Of a DNA stretch of 64,000 bases, positions 63,788 through 64,000 are shown piece by piece (position 1 is the stretch's first letter; each line of letters begins with the position of its first letter). The notes under the pieces were generated by a model, which did not search any database, was not told where the DNA came from, and saw only the letters and a program-made list of their open reading frames with translations. The position numbers were made by a program, and so were the translations under genes. Source of the DNA: Pseudomonas sp. p1(2021b). Lineage in GTDB: Bacteria > Pseudomonadota > Gammaproteobacteria > Pseudomonadales > Pseudomonadaceae. The DNA lies in assembly GCF_020151015.1 (NCBI RefSeq), contig NZ_CP083746.1, positions 3,625,001 to 3,689,000 of the forward strand, written 5' to 3'.

Positions 63788-64000
63788 CCGAACCGGCTGA
63801 AATCCTGGATGCGCGAAGGGTACAGGCGACCGATCAGGTGGTCGCACTCGTGCTGCACCACCCGGGCATGGAAACCGTCGGCGAAGCGGTTGATCGGGTT
63901 GCCCTGTGGGTCGATGCCTTCGTAGCGGATATGCCGAAAGCGTGGCACCACGCCGCGTAGGCCGGGCACCGACAAGCAGCCTTCCCAGCCGTCCTCGACC
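63742..64000 (-). CDS. def: Peptide deformylase, C-terminal part (5' end outside window)
   Basis: About 86 codons are seen, running off the right edge. Two of the three deformylase motifs are present: EGCLSVPG (motif 2, metal-ligand Cys) and [14 protein letters not shown] (motif 3, HExxH with two His ligands and the Glu). The enzyme removes the N-formyl group from nascent proteins. The N-terminal motif 1 must lie beyond 64000. The convergent overlap with the GNAT gene is 46 bp. Confidence 0.93.
   Translation of the reverse strand, partial: VEDGWEGCLSVPGLRGVVPRFRHIRYEGIDPQGNPINRFADGFHARVVQHECDHLIGRLYPSRIQDFSRFGYTEVLFPGLNARDD

Overview
The window is chromosomal DNA of a Pseudomonas of the P. 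putida group. The GC content is high, intergenic gaps carry the typical Pseudomonas REP hairpins (arms of the type TAGGAGCGGGCTTG...CCCGCG), and the gene order recQ - YecA - DUF454 - lapE-like tolC - DTW - Aer - ureohydrolase - symporter ... azoR ... fabH-like - hrpA - pauA - pauB - fadD - fadD - lipase - phaJ - ECF sigma agrees with what I remember of the P. putida KT2440 chromosome. That synteny is from memory and was not computed. I saw no rRNA, tRNA, CRISPR array, prophage or plasmid backbone.

Layout. 1-5 kb: end of a patatin-type phospholipase, a SlyA-like regulator with a SlyA-type box, RecQ helicase, and small conserved genes. 5.2-19.3 kb is the most distinctive part: a 2862-residue LapA-like adhesin on the minus strand, divergent from a complete type I secretion set (TolC/LapE-like, ABC/LapB-like, HlyD/LapC-like). 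The adhesin has an N-terminal retention module with a LapG-type di-alanine site, seven 246-residue repeats plus a half repeat, a vWA domain, RTX repeats and a C-terminal secretion signal. The shared promoter region holds two sequences close to the FleQ consensus, which suggests c-di-GMP control. No LapD or LapG gene is in the window. 19.3-21.8 kb is a non-coding, repeat-rich gap: a 1620-bp IS3-family element inserted with a TCTT duplication into the loop of a hairpin, an inverted second copy of the invaded ~200-bp repeat, and a heptanucleotide tandem repeat.

21.8-42.8 kb is mostly housekeeping and transport: a DTW-domain tRNA-modifying enzyme, a PAS chemoreceptor, a guanidinobutyrase module (LysR, GbuA, sodium symporter), an overlooked 42-residue gene with an Anr-type box, LysR/MFS and LysR/azoreductase pairs, DMT exporters, a DEAD helicase, an MscS channel, PpiA and an ABC exporter. 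43-58.4 kb holds a porin, a KAS III enzyme, HrpA, the gamma-glutamyl-polyamine genes pauA and pauB, and a fatty-acid block (two fadD paralogues, a monoacylglycerol-lipase-like hydrolase, PhaJ-type hydratase). 58.5-61.2 kb is an ECF42-type sigma operon (SnoaL-like, DGPF/YCII, SRPBCC, sigma factor) with an upstream match to the ECF42 promoter signature. The end carries a LysE exporter, an apparently orphan HicB with a possible hicA scar, a DUF2790 protein, a GNAT protein and the C-terminal part of peptide deformylase.

Functional themes are surface attachment, catabolism of guanidino compounds and polyamines, and fatty-acid activation feeding beta-oxidation and polyhydroxyalkanoate precursors.
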